Shown here one piece after another: positions 19,000 through 28,100 of a DNA stretch of 64,000 nucleotides. The notes below the pieces were generated by a model. The model was not told where the DNA came from and ran no database searches. It saw only the letters and a program-made list of their open reading frames with translations. The translations under genes were made by a program, and so were the position numbers. This DNA comes from Edaphobacter sp. (GTDB taxonomy: Bacteria > Acidobacteriota > Terriglobia > Terriglobales > Acidobacteriaceae). Every line of letters begins with the position of its first letter. Position 1 is the first letter of the stretch. The stretch is from contig JAOAPB010000074.1 of NCBI GenBank assembly GCA_025462645.1, forward strand, positions 1 to 64,000, read 5' to 3'.

Positions 19000-19911
19000 T
19001 CACATTCTAAATTCGACTCCTATCGTCCGGAGATAATCCTTGCTTTCTCTTGCCAGAGTGACGGGAGAAATAGGGGAGGGACTTTTGAAATCATTATCTA
19101 ACTCGACCATTACCATACCACTAATCTTCCTGCCCTCCATCATCTCCAGAATGGCCGGGACGTCAACCTTGCCCTGCCCCAAGGGGCAATACCCAACAAG
19201 ATGCTCGTCTTTTCCGTTGTAGTCCTTCAGATGCATATGCTGCACGATCGGCAGGAAGTCCTTAACTACCTTCACCGCATCCTGACCACCCTTCGTGAGT
19301 TGGCCCACATCAGGGCCAAACTTCAGGTGTCGGGTATCTACCGATTCGAGCACCGCGTAGGTTTCATCCCTTGATTCTATGCAGGTACCAGTGTGTTGAT
19401 GCAAAACCGGCGTCAGCCCTTCTTGCTCTACCACAACTGCGATCTCGTTCAAGGCACTGATAATATTTCTTTTATTCGCGGAGAAGTCGTAGGTCTTTCG
19501 CTCAACCGTATTTGGGCCAACGACAAATATGCGACCCTTACACCGTTTGATCAGCCTGCACCAATTCCTCGCTTTGGCTATTTCATCGGTTTTTCGTGAC
19601 GGCTCCGTCAGATTCATAGTGCAATAGCTTGAGATAAGAGGAAGCTGATTCTTTTCAAGAACAGCTTCGAGTCCCCCCTTATCCTCCCACTTCGAAAGTA
19701 CGTCGCCAAAAGTCTCAAATCCATAAAAGCCTAGCGACGAGATCGACTGAATCGCCAGATCGACCTGATCATTCATCCAGGTGATTCCGGTATAGCCCAG
19801 ATGAATTCCCATTTTCTTGGATATGGCAGCAAGGCTGGGCTTGGCGGCTTGCATCGCGGTGGCAGCTGCGATCAAAACCAGCAAATCACGACGGGTATAG
19901 GTTCGACTCAA
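19000..19911 (-). CDS. Tat-exported sugar isomerase/epimerase, xylose-isomerase-like TIM barrel (IolE-like)
   Basis: The product has 303 aa. The N-terminus YTRRDLLVLIAAATA is a twin-arginine signal. The rest is an AP-endonuclease-2-type TIM barrel: GIHLGYTGITWMNDQVDLAI, LGFYGFETFGDV, HQHTGTC, KFGPDVGQLT, MHLKDYNG and VMVELDND. These supply the Glu, His, Asp, His and Glu metal ligands usual in the family. It resembles inosose dehydratase IolE and related ketose epimerases. IolE itself is cytoplasmic, so the export signal is unusual and suggests action on a periplasmic substrate, possibly the PQQ-dehydrogenase product. It shares an operon with the IclR regulator. Confidence 0.8.
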   Translation of the reverse strand: MSRTYTRRDLLVLIAAATAMQAAKPSLAAISKKMGIHLGYTGITWMNDQVDLAIQSISSLGFYGFETFGDVLSKWEDKGGLEAVLEKNQLPLISSYCTMNLTEPSRKTDEIAKARNWCRLIKRCKGRIFVVGPNTVERKTYDFSANKRNIISALNEIAVVVEQEGLTPVLHQHTGTCIESRDETYAVLESVDTRHLKFGPDVGQLTKGGQDAVKVVKDFLPIVQHMHLKDYNGKDEHLVGYCPLGQGKVDVPAILEMMEGRKISGMVMVELDNDFKSPSPISPVTLARESKDYLRTIGVEFRM

Positions 19912-19943
19912 GCGATGCCTCCTGGTCTAGCGGCATTTTATTG

Positions 19944-20011
19944 TTGCATAAAACGCACTTTATATTGCGATCAACGCAATAACTTTTCTACGACATTTTT
20001 ACCATTGTCAA
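19944..20011 (-). promoter_or_regulatory. Tandem IclR-type operators before the epimerase-IclR operon
   Basis: TTGCATAAAACGCAC (19944-19958) and the perfect site TTGCGATCAACGCAA (19965-19979) lie exactly 21 bp apart. TTGACA on the minus strand at 20011-20006 is a plausible -35. The -10 is unclear; TAGAAA, 15 bp on, is the best guess. The sites lie between the promoter and the start codon. Confidence 0.66.
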
Positions 20012-20081
20012 GGACACTCCCGTTTGAGATCACACGGAAGAAACCTTTCGTCTCATGTCTCAGGGGAGCCAATTATGAGGC

Positions 20082-20156
20082 TTGACCAATTCTCATTCAG
20101 TCAATAAAATTTGGGCAATATTGCGCTATACGCAATATGTCTCTCTTTTTACGCAA
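20082..20156 (+). promoter_or_regulatory. Promoter and tandem IclR-type operator for the SDR operon
   Basis: TTGACC (20082-20087) and TAAAAT (20105-20110) have a 17-bp spacer and predict a start near 20117. The perfect palindrome TTGCGCTATACGCAA is at 20121-20135, directly over the first transcribed bases. A half-conserved partner (TCTCTTTTTACGCAA) follows 21 bp on at 20142-20156. This is the clearest repressor layout in the window. Confidence 0.75.
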
Positions 20157-20221
20157 TTTACTTTATGCAACCTCACCAGCGTTCTTAAGACTCGCACCTG
20201 AAATTCACAAAAGGAGTTGCC

Positions 20222-21004
20222 TTGCCGAATTACACAAGCTTTGGACTCAATGACAAGATTGCGATCGTCACGGGAGCCTCTCAAGGGATTGGACGCGCAA
20301 TCGCTGTTGGACTCGCACAAGCAGGCGCTCATCTGGTCCTCGCAAAATATCCAGGACCTCGAATGGCAGAGATTGAAGAGTTGCAGCGCGAAATTGAAGC
20401 ATTGGGTCGCAAGGCCCTGATCGTTGTTACCGACGTCAACAAGGTCGAAGATTGCCGCTCTCTTGTGGAGAAGACGGTAGCCGCCTTTGGTCGGATCGAT
20501 ATCCTCGTGAACAATGCCAGTTGGACAGGAACTGGCGATGCGATCGATGTTACGGAGGAAGAGTACGACCGGACCTTTGACGCCAGCGTCAAGAGTGTAT
20601 TTTTTGCCTCGCAAGCAGCAGCCCGAGTCATGCTTCAGCAGGACAGTGGTGGACGAATCATTCATATAGGTTCGAACTTCGGTGAGGTCGCCTTCAAGAA
20701 ACGGGCTGTGTATGCAGCTGCTAAGGCCGCTGTGCATCACATGGCTAAGGCGCTTTCACTGGAGTGGGCCAATAAAGGAGTGCTAGTCAATACCGTCGCC
20801 CCATGCATCACTGAGACTGAATCCCGAAAAAATATTCTCGAACGGCCGGGATATAAAGAGTGGGTCACGCAAGAGATGATTCCTCGGGGACGGTGGAATC
20901 AACCCGAAGACATCGTCGGCGCCGTTCTATTCCTGTGTAGCGACTTCGCCAATATGATTGTTGGCCACACGCTGATGGTCGATGGCGGTTGGACGATTCA
21001 CTGA
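20222..21004 (+). CDS. SDR-family oxidoreductase, TTG start
   Basis: The product has 260 aa. The start codon is TTG at 20222, set by AAGGAG (20211-20216) five bases upstream and by the expected N-terminal length. It is a classical short-chain dehydrogenase: nucleotide-binding TGASQGIGRA at ~17-26, NNAS at ~97, catalytic Ser in HIGSNFGEV and YAAAKAAVHHM with Tyr-x3-Lys, then DGGWTIH at the C-terminus. It resembles gluconate/sugar-acid and KduD-type NAD(P)-dependent enzymes. It is the first gene after the operator at 20121 and lies 62 bp before a second SDR, so the two probably catalyse separate oxidations in one pathway. Confidence 0.88.
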   Translation: MPNYTSFGLNDKIAIVTGASQGIGRAIAVGLAQAGAHLVLAKYPGPRMAEIEELQREIEALGRKALIVVTDVNKVEDCRSLVEKTVAAFGRIDILVNNASWTGTGDAIDVTEEEYDRTFDASVKSVFFASQAAARVMLQQDSGGRIIHIGSNFGEVAFKKRAVYAAAKAAVHHMAKALSLEWANKGVLVNTVAPCITETESRKNILERPGYKEWVTQEMIPRGRWNQPEDIVGAVLFLCSDFANMIVGHTLMVDGGWTIH

Positions 21005-21066
21005 TATTGGCTAATTGACGATCGCTGGACCATCAAGCAAACTAAGCGCCTAAAAGGACAGGACTG

Positions 21067-21822
21067 ATGAGGCTGAAACACAGGATCGCCGTTGTTACGG
21101 GAGCGGGTCAGGGCATCGGACGCGGAATCGCTGAGACCTTCGCGAGCGAAGGTGCAGATATCGTCATCAATGATCTGGAAGCAGATTCCAGAACCGCTGA
21201 AGTTAAAAAGGTGGTCGAGTCTAAGGGTGTCCGCTGTCAGGTCATAGCCGGCGATGTAGCGAAACGAGCGGATGTGGAGAATCTTTTCGATCAAACATGG
21301 AAACTGCTTGGTCCTGCAGACATCCTGGTTAACAATGCTGGCATCGAGACAATCGTCCCTTTCACCGAACTTACTGATGCACAGTGGGAGGCGGTGACCA
21401 ACACCAACCTCAAAAGCGGGTGGATGTGCGCACAATCGTTTTGCAAACGCCTGATCGCCGAACAGCGCAAAGGCGCAATCGTCAACATCGGGTCCATTCA
21501 AGCGGCGCGAGTTCTCCCCGGACGCACGCACTATGCACCCAGCAAGTTGGCAATCGAAGCTCTCACACGCAATATTTCCGCCGAGGTCGGCCCTCAGGGA
21601 ATCCGGGTCAATTGCATCCATCCAGGTCTGATTGACACACCCATGATTCAGTGGGTTCTGCAAAGTCCGGATATCCTTCCTCAGGTCATCGCACAGATTT
21701 CCCTTGGACGAGCTGGCCTGCCCTGCGAAATTGGTGCGGCAGCAGCGTTTTTGGCCTCCGATGAGGCGGCTTACATCACGGGACAATCTCTCTACGTCGA
21801 TGGTGGATGGGTAGGAAAATAG
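21067..21822 (+). CDS. SDR-family oxidoreductase, glucose-1-dehydrogenase-like
   Basis: The product has 251 aa with AAAGGACAGGA before the ATG. It is a classical SDR: TGAGQGIGRG at ~11-20, NNAG at ~89, the Ser block (NIGSIQAARVLPGR) and YAPSKLAIEAL with Tyr-x3-Lys, IHPGLIDTPM, and DGGWVGK at the C-terminus. It is closest in flavour to sugar 1-dehydrogenases and 3-oxoacyl reductase-like enzymes. It is the second gene of the operator-controlled SDR unit. A terminator-bearing repeat lies downstream. Confidence 0.87.
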   Translation: MRLKHRIAVVTGAGQGIGRGIAETFASEGADIVINDLEADSRTAEVKKVVESKGVRCQVIAGDVAKRADVENLFDQTWKLLGPADILVNNAGIETIVPFTELTDAQWEAVTNTNLKSGWMCAQSFCKRLIAEQRKGAIVNIGSIQAARVLPGRTHYAPSKLAIEALTRNISAEVGPQGIRVNCIHPGLIDTPMIQWVLQSPDILPQVIAQISLGRAGLPCEIGAAAAFLASDEAAYITGQSLYVDGGWVGK

Positions 21823-21900
21823 TCAATACTAATTCGACATCCCGCCTTGCCTGAGATTACGAACGACACCACCCTCAAAGATATCGAACTGAAATACGCT

Positions 21901-22257
21901 CTAGAGCCTGTTAGGAACTACGGTCACTGCTTCCTCTAGACCCCCTCCCCCCGGGGGGTACTTTGGCCGCAAGTCATCTGAATTCAGCGGCTTAAACGAA
22001 TCTATCGCTGCAAATTCGTCATTCTAAACGGGTTACGCTTAAAGTCGTCTTTCTAAAAGGTTTATTGGTTAAAGAGAGAAGCCCCGGTGGTTGGCCGGGG
22101 CTTTTTCTGACTCTGTATTAACTATAGCCGATTGAGTAAAACTAATATGCCACTTTGCGGAAGACTATTTTTGGAGACTAAGCTCTTGTTTTTGTTTGAT
22201 TTGCGTGCGGAGCTGCGTATTAGTTTTGGCTCCAGGGGCTTGACAGGAGAAAAAGGG
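21901..22257 (+). repeat. 357-bp intergenic repeat, left copy (inverted relative to 32688-33044)
   Basis: This segment matches the reverse complement of 32688-33044 from end to end at the same length, with roughly 85% identity by eye. It begins CTAGAGCCTGTTA and ends near TTGACAGGAGAAAAAGGG. Inside are a C6G6 palindrome (21947-21958) and a terminator hairpin (22080-22106). It has no transposase. The identity stops sharply at both ends. Confidence 0.85.
22080..22106 (+). terminator. Intrinsic terminator within the left repeat copy
   Basis: AGCCCCGG (22080-22087) pairs with CCGGGGCT (22095-22102) around TGGTTGG and is followed by a T run (22102-22106). It would stop transcription from the SDR operon. 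The equivalent hairpin in the right repeat copy carries several mismatches. Confidence 0.8.
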
Positions 22258-22656
22258 ATACGACAGGATTCTTTTAGTGCAGGGGAGTCGGCCCCCGCTG
22301 TAGCAGCGGACCGATATTCAATCAGCGTGGGTGTACCTCATGCTCTTGGTCAACTCCAGACGGCTATTCAAAAGCAATACCCAAACGACTTGGCTACATA
22401 CGAGTTGGAGTACAAAAACTTCACTTCCATCTGCAGCAGACTACTGCATCCCACTTGCAGCCCGATCAAAGGAACGTATACGGCAACTGGCGGCCCGATA
22501 TCGATGAATTTCGGCACTCCTGGTGTATGCACTTGGACTGTGACAACGGACAACGTGCAAGCAATCTATGCCAGTTCTATCAATCTGGAGTCAGATCAGG
22601 CGACGGTGCTGTGGGCGAGATCGACGGTGAAGGTCTCGAAGATAGATTTGGCGTGA
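22132..22656 (+). CDS. Hypothetical open frame starting inside the repeat
   Basis: The frame has 174 codons. The first ~42 (MSKTNMPLCGRLF...) come from the 357-bp repeat and recur in frame in the other copy as MSKTTMPLRGRLF. The remaining ~130 residues are unique, with four cysteines and a stretch SISVGVPHALGQLQTAIQKQ that reads like real protein. The last 60 bp overlap the convergent metallophosphatase gene. No ribosome site is evident. It may be a fragment of an older gene fused to the repeat by chance. I do not recognise it. Confidence 0.25.
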   Translation: MSKTNMPLCGRLFLETKLLFLFDLRAELRISFGSRGLTGEKGIRQDSFSAGESAPAVAADRYSISVGVPHALGQLQTAIQKQYPNDLATYELEYKNFTSICSRLLHPTCSPIKGTYTATGGPISMNFGTPGVCTWTVTTDNVQAIYASSINLESDQATVLWARSTVKVSKIDLA

Positions 22657-23813
22657 GTGTTGGGATCGACGGCGAACATGATCCCCTTGATGGTGGTAGC
22701 CGAGACCTCGATGAGGAGATAGCCGTAGCCTTTGAGGGACTTGACGAAGGTGTGATCTCCGGTCTTCTGTCCGGTGGCGGCGGGGACGGGTTGGGAGCCG
22801 ATACCCCCGGTTCCTGCGACGATGTAGGGGATCTGGAGTGTCTTGCCGTTGCCGGCGATCTCGCGAGTGTAGCGCTGGTAGCTGTGGGCGTGGCCGGAGA
22901 GGAAGAGGTCAGGTTGGATGCCGGCCTGCTGGCAGACGGAGTCGATCTCGGCGAGCATGGCAGTGCTGGGAGAGTGGCCGCCGGCGGTGAAGGGCGGGTG
23001 ATGGGTGGCAAAGATGAGCGCCTTGCGGGTGCCAGCCTTACGTTGGGCGGCGATGGCCTTGAGAGTCTTGAGGAGCCATGTCTTCTGGGCTTGGCCAGGG
23101 ACGGGGCCAGAGATGAAGCCCGGATTCTCGGCGGCATTGGAGTAGAGGGCAACGATCTGCATGAAAGGGGCGTCGAGGAGGTAGTAGACGCCGGGCTGGT
23201 TCATGGTCTGGCGGAAGATGGTTCCGGCGATGGGTGGGACGACCTGCGATGGAGCGCAGAAGTTGGCCAGGAAGGCGCGGAGGCTGACGGGGTCGGTGGT
23301 GGGAAAGACTTCACCGTCGTGGTTGCCGGCGATGGCGACGATCTTGCCGGGGTAGTGGACGTAGGGCTCGTAGAATTCGGGGCGGTAGTCCTGGTCTTTG
23401 TTGGGGCCGTAGATGACGTCGCCGAGGTGGAAGAAGAAGGCGGGCGAGACTTCGGGCGTGGTGATGTGGAAGTCGGTTTGCATGGCATCGGCGACGGCTC
23501 CCTGGGCGGTGTTGGAGCCGTGGCCGGTGTCTCCGGTGGCGTGGAAGCGGATGGAGCCGGAGGCTTGAATCTGCTGTGCCCCCTGCGTACCGATGATTTG
23601 ATCGAGGGTGAAGGGTGTGATGCGGGTGGGCACCGGGATGGCTTGGAGGTTTCCCTGGATGTAGTCCAGCAGTTGAGTTCCGACGCCGGGAACAGCGGTG
23701 CGCTGGGAGACCGGGGTGGTGGTGAAGAAGGGATGAGCGAAGCGGAGGGGCTCGCTGGACTTTGTGGCAGTGGATTTTTTCGTGGTGTTTTTTGGGGTTG
23801 CAGGCTTCTTCAT
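22596..23813 (-). CDS. Calcineurin-like metallophosphoesterase
   Basis: The product has 405 aa. All metallophosphatase blocks are present in order: ATGDTGHGS (~90), FHLGDVIYGP (~128), AIAGNHDGE (~160), FATHHPPF (~274) and LSGHAHSYQR (~313). The N-terminus is a 20-residue Lys/Thr/Ser-rich tail with no signal peptide. The enzyme would cleave phosphate mono- or diesters with two metal ions and resembles purple-acid-phosphatase-like members. AGAGGA precedes the ATG. The gene is G+C-rich with strongly biased third positions compared with the segment to its left. It stands alone between the repeat and a gene-poor stretch. Confidence 0.85.
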   Translation of the reverse strand: MKKPATPKNTTKKSTATKSSEPLRFAHPFFTTTPVSQRTAVPGVGTQLLDYIQGNLQAIPVPTRITPFTLDQIIGTQGAQQIQASGSIRFHATGDTGHGSNTAQGAVADAMQTDFHITTPEVSPAFFFHLGDVIYGPNKDQDYRPEFYEPYVHYPGKIVAIAGNHDGEVFPTTDPVSLRAFLANFCAPSQVVPPIAGTIFRQTMNQPGVYYLLDAPFMQIVALYSNAAENPGFISGPVPGQAQKTWLLKTLKAIAAQRKAGTRKALIFATHHPPFTAGGHSPSTAMLAEIDSVCQQAGIQPDLFLSGHAHSYQRYTREIAGNGKTLQIPYIVAGTGGIGSQPVPAATGQKTGDHTFVKSLKGYGYLLIEVSATTIKGIMFAVDPNTHAKSIFETFTVDLAHSTVA

Positions 23814-24329
23814 CTCGAATTCCTCTGGTAGAGATTGGCGCCGGGATAAGAATTCGGGTGCTGGACAGTGAAGGCTGTCTGGGGCCTCCGAATTGCTGCC
23901 GATCTTACTACATGGTTTTGAATCCGGGATGAGAACTGTTGTGCAGCGGGATGCGGCGATGGCAGAGTTTTCGCCCTGGAGAGTATGTGGGGATCGCCGC
24001 GCCGGTGGTTACACCGATGTCTCTTGCCATCCAGTTCGGCCAGGTTGATGTGCGCCCATGCACCTATTGCCCCAATACCGTTTGTAAACGATGAATCGGC
24101 GACTGCAACGTTCAAAGAAGACTGGACGACGATCGCTCTTGCTAAGAGCGGGCTCAGCCTGGAGAAATTGCTGGAGTCCTCATTACCAAAGGTGATTTGA
24201 ACCAACTGAACTACTTGCGTTCGTGCAGGACGTGAACGGCAGCAACCTTTTGAACCTTGTAGGCGATGTTCATGGAGAATGGTGATGGCATGTCCACCAC
24301 CGCTCCCCGACGTGTGTGCGGAGAAAATT
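23814..24329. other. Gene-less spacer with possible coding relic
   Basis: No convincing gene. A plus-strand frame ending at 24200 closes with ATFKEDWTTIALAKSGLSLE then KLLESSLPKVI, which has protein-like composition and could be the tail of a lost gene. No start or homology can be assigned. Confidence 0.3.
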
Positions 24330-25148
24330 TTAGTGAGAGGCCATATTGTGTGCGTGCAAATAGGCGGCTAGCTCCGCAGGCAGATTTGTCTGGATACCAC
24401 TGGCTCCCAGATCGATTGCTTTCTGCCATGTCTCAGGATTGTCGGCATCTCCCAGACGGTCGACGTAGATCTTCGCGTTTGCCTGCTTGGCGCAATCGAT
24501 AACACCATCTTTGAAGTCGTGGGCATCGTAAGCCAGGACCTGCGGCTGCATCGCGCGGACGAGGAATTTGCAGATATCCGGACTAATCGCCTCAGGCATG
24601 ACCTTCAACGTGGGGCGGATCTTATGCACCTCATAGAGGAAGAAGGGATTGCCGTAGATCACGACGTGGTCTTGCATATCGTGGCTAACAATCGTGTCGA
24701 TCAGTTGTTGTGGGTCTGCATACTTTGTATCGACGTAGACATTGATTTTGCCATGTGCGAGATCGAAAGCTTCGTCGAGAGTTGGCACCTTTGTTCCGGC
24801 AAAAGCGGGAGAGAACTTGACGCCTGCATCGAGCGAACGAATCTCGTCGAAGGTGTGTTTGTATACCTCGCCACTACCGTTGGTTGTGCGATCGAGCGTG
24901 CCATCGTGCATGATCACGAACTTGCCGTCTGAGGTGGTGCGAACGTCCAACTCGAAGTAATCGGCACCGGCATCGATGGCTGCCTGAAAGGCGGCCATTG
25001 TGTTCTCCGGGTGATGCAGGTGCTCGCCGCGATGAGAGATAACCATAATCTTCTTCGTATCCGTTTGCGATGCCGGAGCTGCCTGGGCTAGTGCGGCTCC
25101 ATTTCCTAGGGTGGAAGCGATCAGGAGTGCTACTGTCATTTTCAGCAA
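24330..25148 (-). CDS. Secreted glycerophosphodiester phosphodiesterase (GDPD family)
   Basis: The product has 272 aa with a signal peptide (TVALLIASTLGNGAALAQA). The GDPD TIM barrel opens with ISHRGEHLHHPENTMAAFQA, where HRG is the catalytic His and PENT contributes the metal Glu. DYFELDVRTTSDGKFVIMHD and TLDRTTNGSG follow, with the second catalytic His in MHD. It hydrolyses glycerophosphodiesters to glycerol-3-phosphate and an alcohol, here in the periplasm or outside the cell. It follows the TonB receptor gene by 44 bp on the same strand, so a role in trimming an imported phosphodiester compound is possible. Confidence 0.9.
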   Translation of the reverse strand: MLKMTVALLIASTLGNGAALAQAAPASQTDTKKIMVISHRGEHLHHPENTMAAFQAAIDAGADYFELDVRTTSDGKFVIMHDGTLDRTTNGSGEVYKHTFDEIRSLDAGVKFSPAFAGTKVPTLDEAFDLAHGKINVYVDTKYADPQQLIDTIVSHDMQDHVVIYGNPFFLYEVHKIRPTLKVMPEAISPDICKFLVRAMQPQVLAYDAHDFKDGVIDCAKQANAKIYVDRLGDADNPETWQKAIDLGASGIQTNLPAELAAYLHAHNMASH

Positions 25149-25192
25149 TGTCTTAGTCCTCTTTCGTTGCGGGTTGATAAGTTGGTGCCAAA

Positions 25193-28100
25193 TTAGAAGG
25201 TGAGGCGTCCGACGAGCAGCACCATACGCGGGTCCTGTGCTCCAGTGACCGTGCCAAAGGTCTTCAAATTGGCAAGGGATGTTCCCAGCCCGGAGAATTG
25301 TGGATGATTGAAGGCATTATGCGCATCGACGCGGAAGGTAAATCGCGCGTGCTCCCATAGAGGTATGTCGCGCATCAGGCTGATGTCCCAGACATTCTGG
25401 CCAGGGCCATAGAGGGATGCACGTGGCGCATTGCCCAAAGTGTTAGCAGGAGTCAGCGCAAAAGCGTCAGGATTGAACCACTTCTGTACCGTGCGCGAGG
25501 AGCGCTGGATACGGGGATTTCCTATCTTCGTTACGTACTGGCCTCCCGAGAAGATGCCAAGCGTATCTCCTTGCGAGATGTTATACGGGTAACCGATCTG
25601 GAACTGGGCCACAGTGCTGAGCTTCCAATGTCCGATTGTCTGAGAGACAACTGGCGTGTGAGCGAGAAATCTTCCGCCCGATCCAAAGGGGAGCGCGTAG
25701 ATCGCTGAGAGAGAGAATCGTTGAGGGATACTTATCATTGCCGTTCCCCACTGCGCGTGAAGGTTGTACACGTTTTGGATGGGGGCGGCGTCCGCACGCG
25801 AGGGGCCGTCGACATCGTCAAGTGTATGAGCCCAGGTGTAGGCGGCACGCACCGAGATGCCGTTGCTCCACCGGTGGCTCAGCGTTGCGAGCAGAGCCGC
25901 ATAGGCTGACGCTCCACCGTTTGTGAGATAGCTGACGGTGAGGAATTGAGGATAGGGACGTAGACTTTGAGCATTTTTCACGCCTTGGCAGCAGCCAGGT
26001 GTTGGAGTAATTTGGTTGATCGGCAGGGAGACAGGCTGATGGACTCCATGGTTTCCCTCGTAGTCGATCTCCGCGATCCAGTTATTACCAAGATCCTGCT
26101 GGATGCCCAACTGCCACTCCTGCACGTAGGGTAGAACCGGGGTTAGCTGTCGTTGAACGGGGCTGAAGGTAGGGTTGGTCAGACTCGTTGGAATCAGAGG
26201 CAGACCATCCGGGCCGGCGTTGGGAGAGTAGTGAGGAACTCCCTGATTGAGTTGATAGGCTGGGGTAACGCCGCCATCCAGGCTCTGAAAGGTGGCATTG
26301 ACGGTGGAAGGCGAGGTGAGTCCCACCGTCCCGAAACCGATGCTAGGCAACTGGTAGATTCCATAACCGCCGCGGACTACTGTATTGCGGAAGGCATGGT
26401 AGTTGAAGCCGAAGCGGGGAAGAAATCCGGTATACACATTCGCCACCAGACTGTGGGGAGCACCGTTGGCTCCAGCGAATTGGATTCCTCCCTTTTTTTG
26501 AGTCGTGGGATCGATGATGTTTGGGTTGAAGGTATACATATTGTTGTTCTTCTCGGAGAACGGCCCATCGAACTCCCAACGCAAGCCAACATTGACGGTG
26601 AGCTTCGACGAGAGTCTATAGTCGTCCTGGATATACCCCGCGAAGTAATTCAGGTTTTCGTGGAAGATAGTATCTGTCGTACTGATACTGGTGCTTGCAG
26701 GCAGGCCAAGTTCAAGATCGGCGAGGCCGATTCCGGTCTGGCCTGGCGCGGCTGAGGTAAAGGTTCCAGTGAAGCTATAGCTCCCGGAGAGGACGCCGGG
26801 GCTGTAGACGCTATAGGCGTACCGCATGAACTCGCCGCCCAGGGAGAGGCTATGACGCCCCATCTGCAGCACCATGGCATCGTTCAGGATGTAGTGGCCG
26901 TCTCTCGTCCTGGAATAGCCGCCTGCTCCAAAGCTGGCGTACTGGGTGGTCGAGACTTTTGGGAACTGGGTCAGAGGTACACCCTGCAAGCCAATGGAGC
27001 TTGCGTTGGTTGGCACCGGGGAGCTGAAGTTCTCCTCCGAGACGTAGCCGAAACGTGCTTCGTTGGAGATTCGTGGCGAAAAGATATGGCTCCACGATAT
27101 TTCGTAGTGATCGTCGACCCAGCCGCCCAGCGCTGAGGTATTCGCGGCATTTGGAATATTGATGACAGCTTGGTTCGTCGGCCCGTCGCGAGAGAACTTT
27201 GCCCATAGGTGATCGTAGTCGGAGGCGTTATAGTCGATGCGATCGGCGTTGTAGAGATAGCTGCTGACCGATGCGGGATTGACGCAATAATTATTTTTAT
27301 TGAAGTTGCAATTCGGCTGAGGAAAGAACGCGGCGATGTTCAGGCCGATCTGATCGAGTCGTGACTTCGGAATCACATTGTTTGGAAAAGGAGTTCTGAC
27401 GATTGTCTTGCCGACGATCTTTGTCGACAGTGGATCGTAGATTGTGGGAGTTGGCCCACCCTGGGGTGAGGTACCGGAAAAATCTCCACTCAACTCAGCT
27501 GCAGTCGGCACAACAGTATTAAACGAGGAGTTTGCATGGGAGAGCGTATCTTCCCAGTCAGTGAAGAAGAAAAGATGGTGCTTGCGGCCGTCGAAGAGCT
27601 TTGGGATAAGGACGGGACCGCCGATCGATCCACCGAAGTAGTGAAAGGAGGAGGGATTTACGATCGTACCGGGTGCGGTAAAGTAGCCAAGCGCGACAAG
27701 ATCCTGCGAGCTGTAGGATTCGAAGGCGCTGCCATGGAATGCTCCTGTCCCGGATTTGGTTGTGGTTAGGATGGCGCCACCACCGCTCTGGCCATATTGG
27801 GCCGAGAACGGGGCCGTCAAGACCTGAAGCTCTTCTGTCGAGTCCGGGGTGGGGATAAGGCCATAGGTGCCATCGACACCCATATTGCTGGGCAGGCCAT
27901 CGATGATGATCGGATTCGAGACCGGCCTTCCCCCGCCGAGTGAGAGATTGTTGACGTTGGAGTAGTCCTGGCTTGTGCTCGATGCGCCGGCAAAGGTTTT
28001 GGTGATCAGAAACTCATTCGCACCCTTCGTGCCGGTGCTCTCAGGAAGATCGATGAGTTCACTGGTGCTTAGTTCGCCGCCGATCTGCGAATTAGTATTG

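Noticed and set aside
22455..23831. 458-residue plus-strand frame over the metallophosphatase
   Set aside because: Asp/Gly/Val-rich shadow with no motif; the minus strand has every metallophosphatase motif in order.
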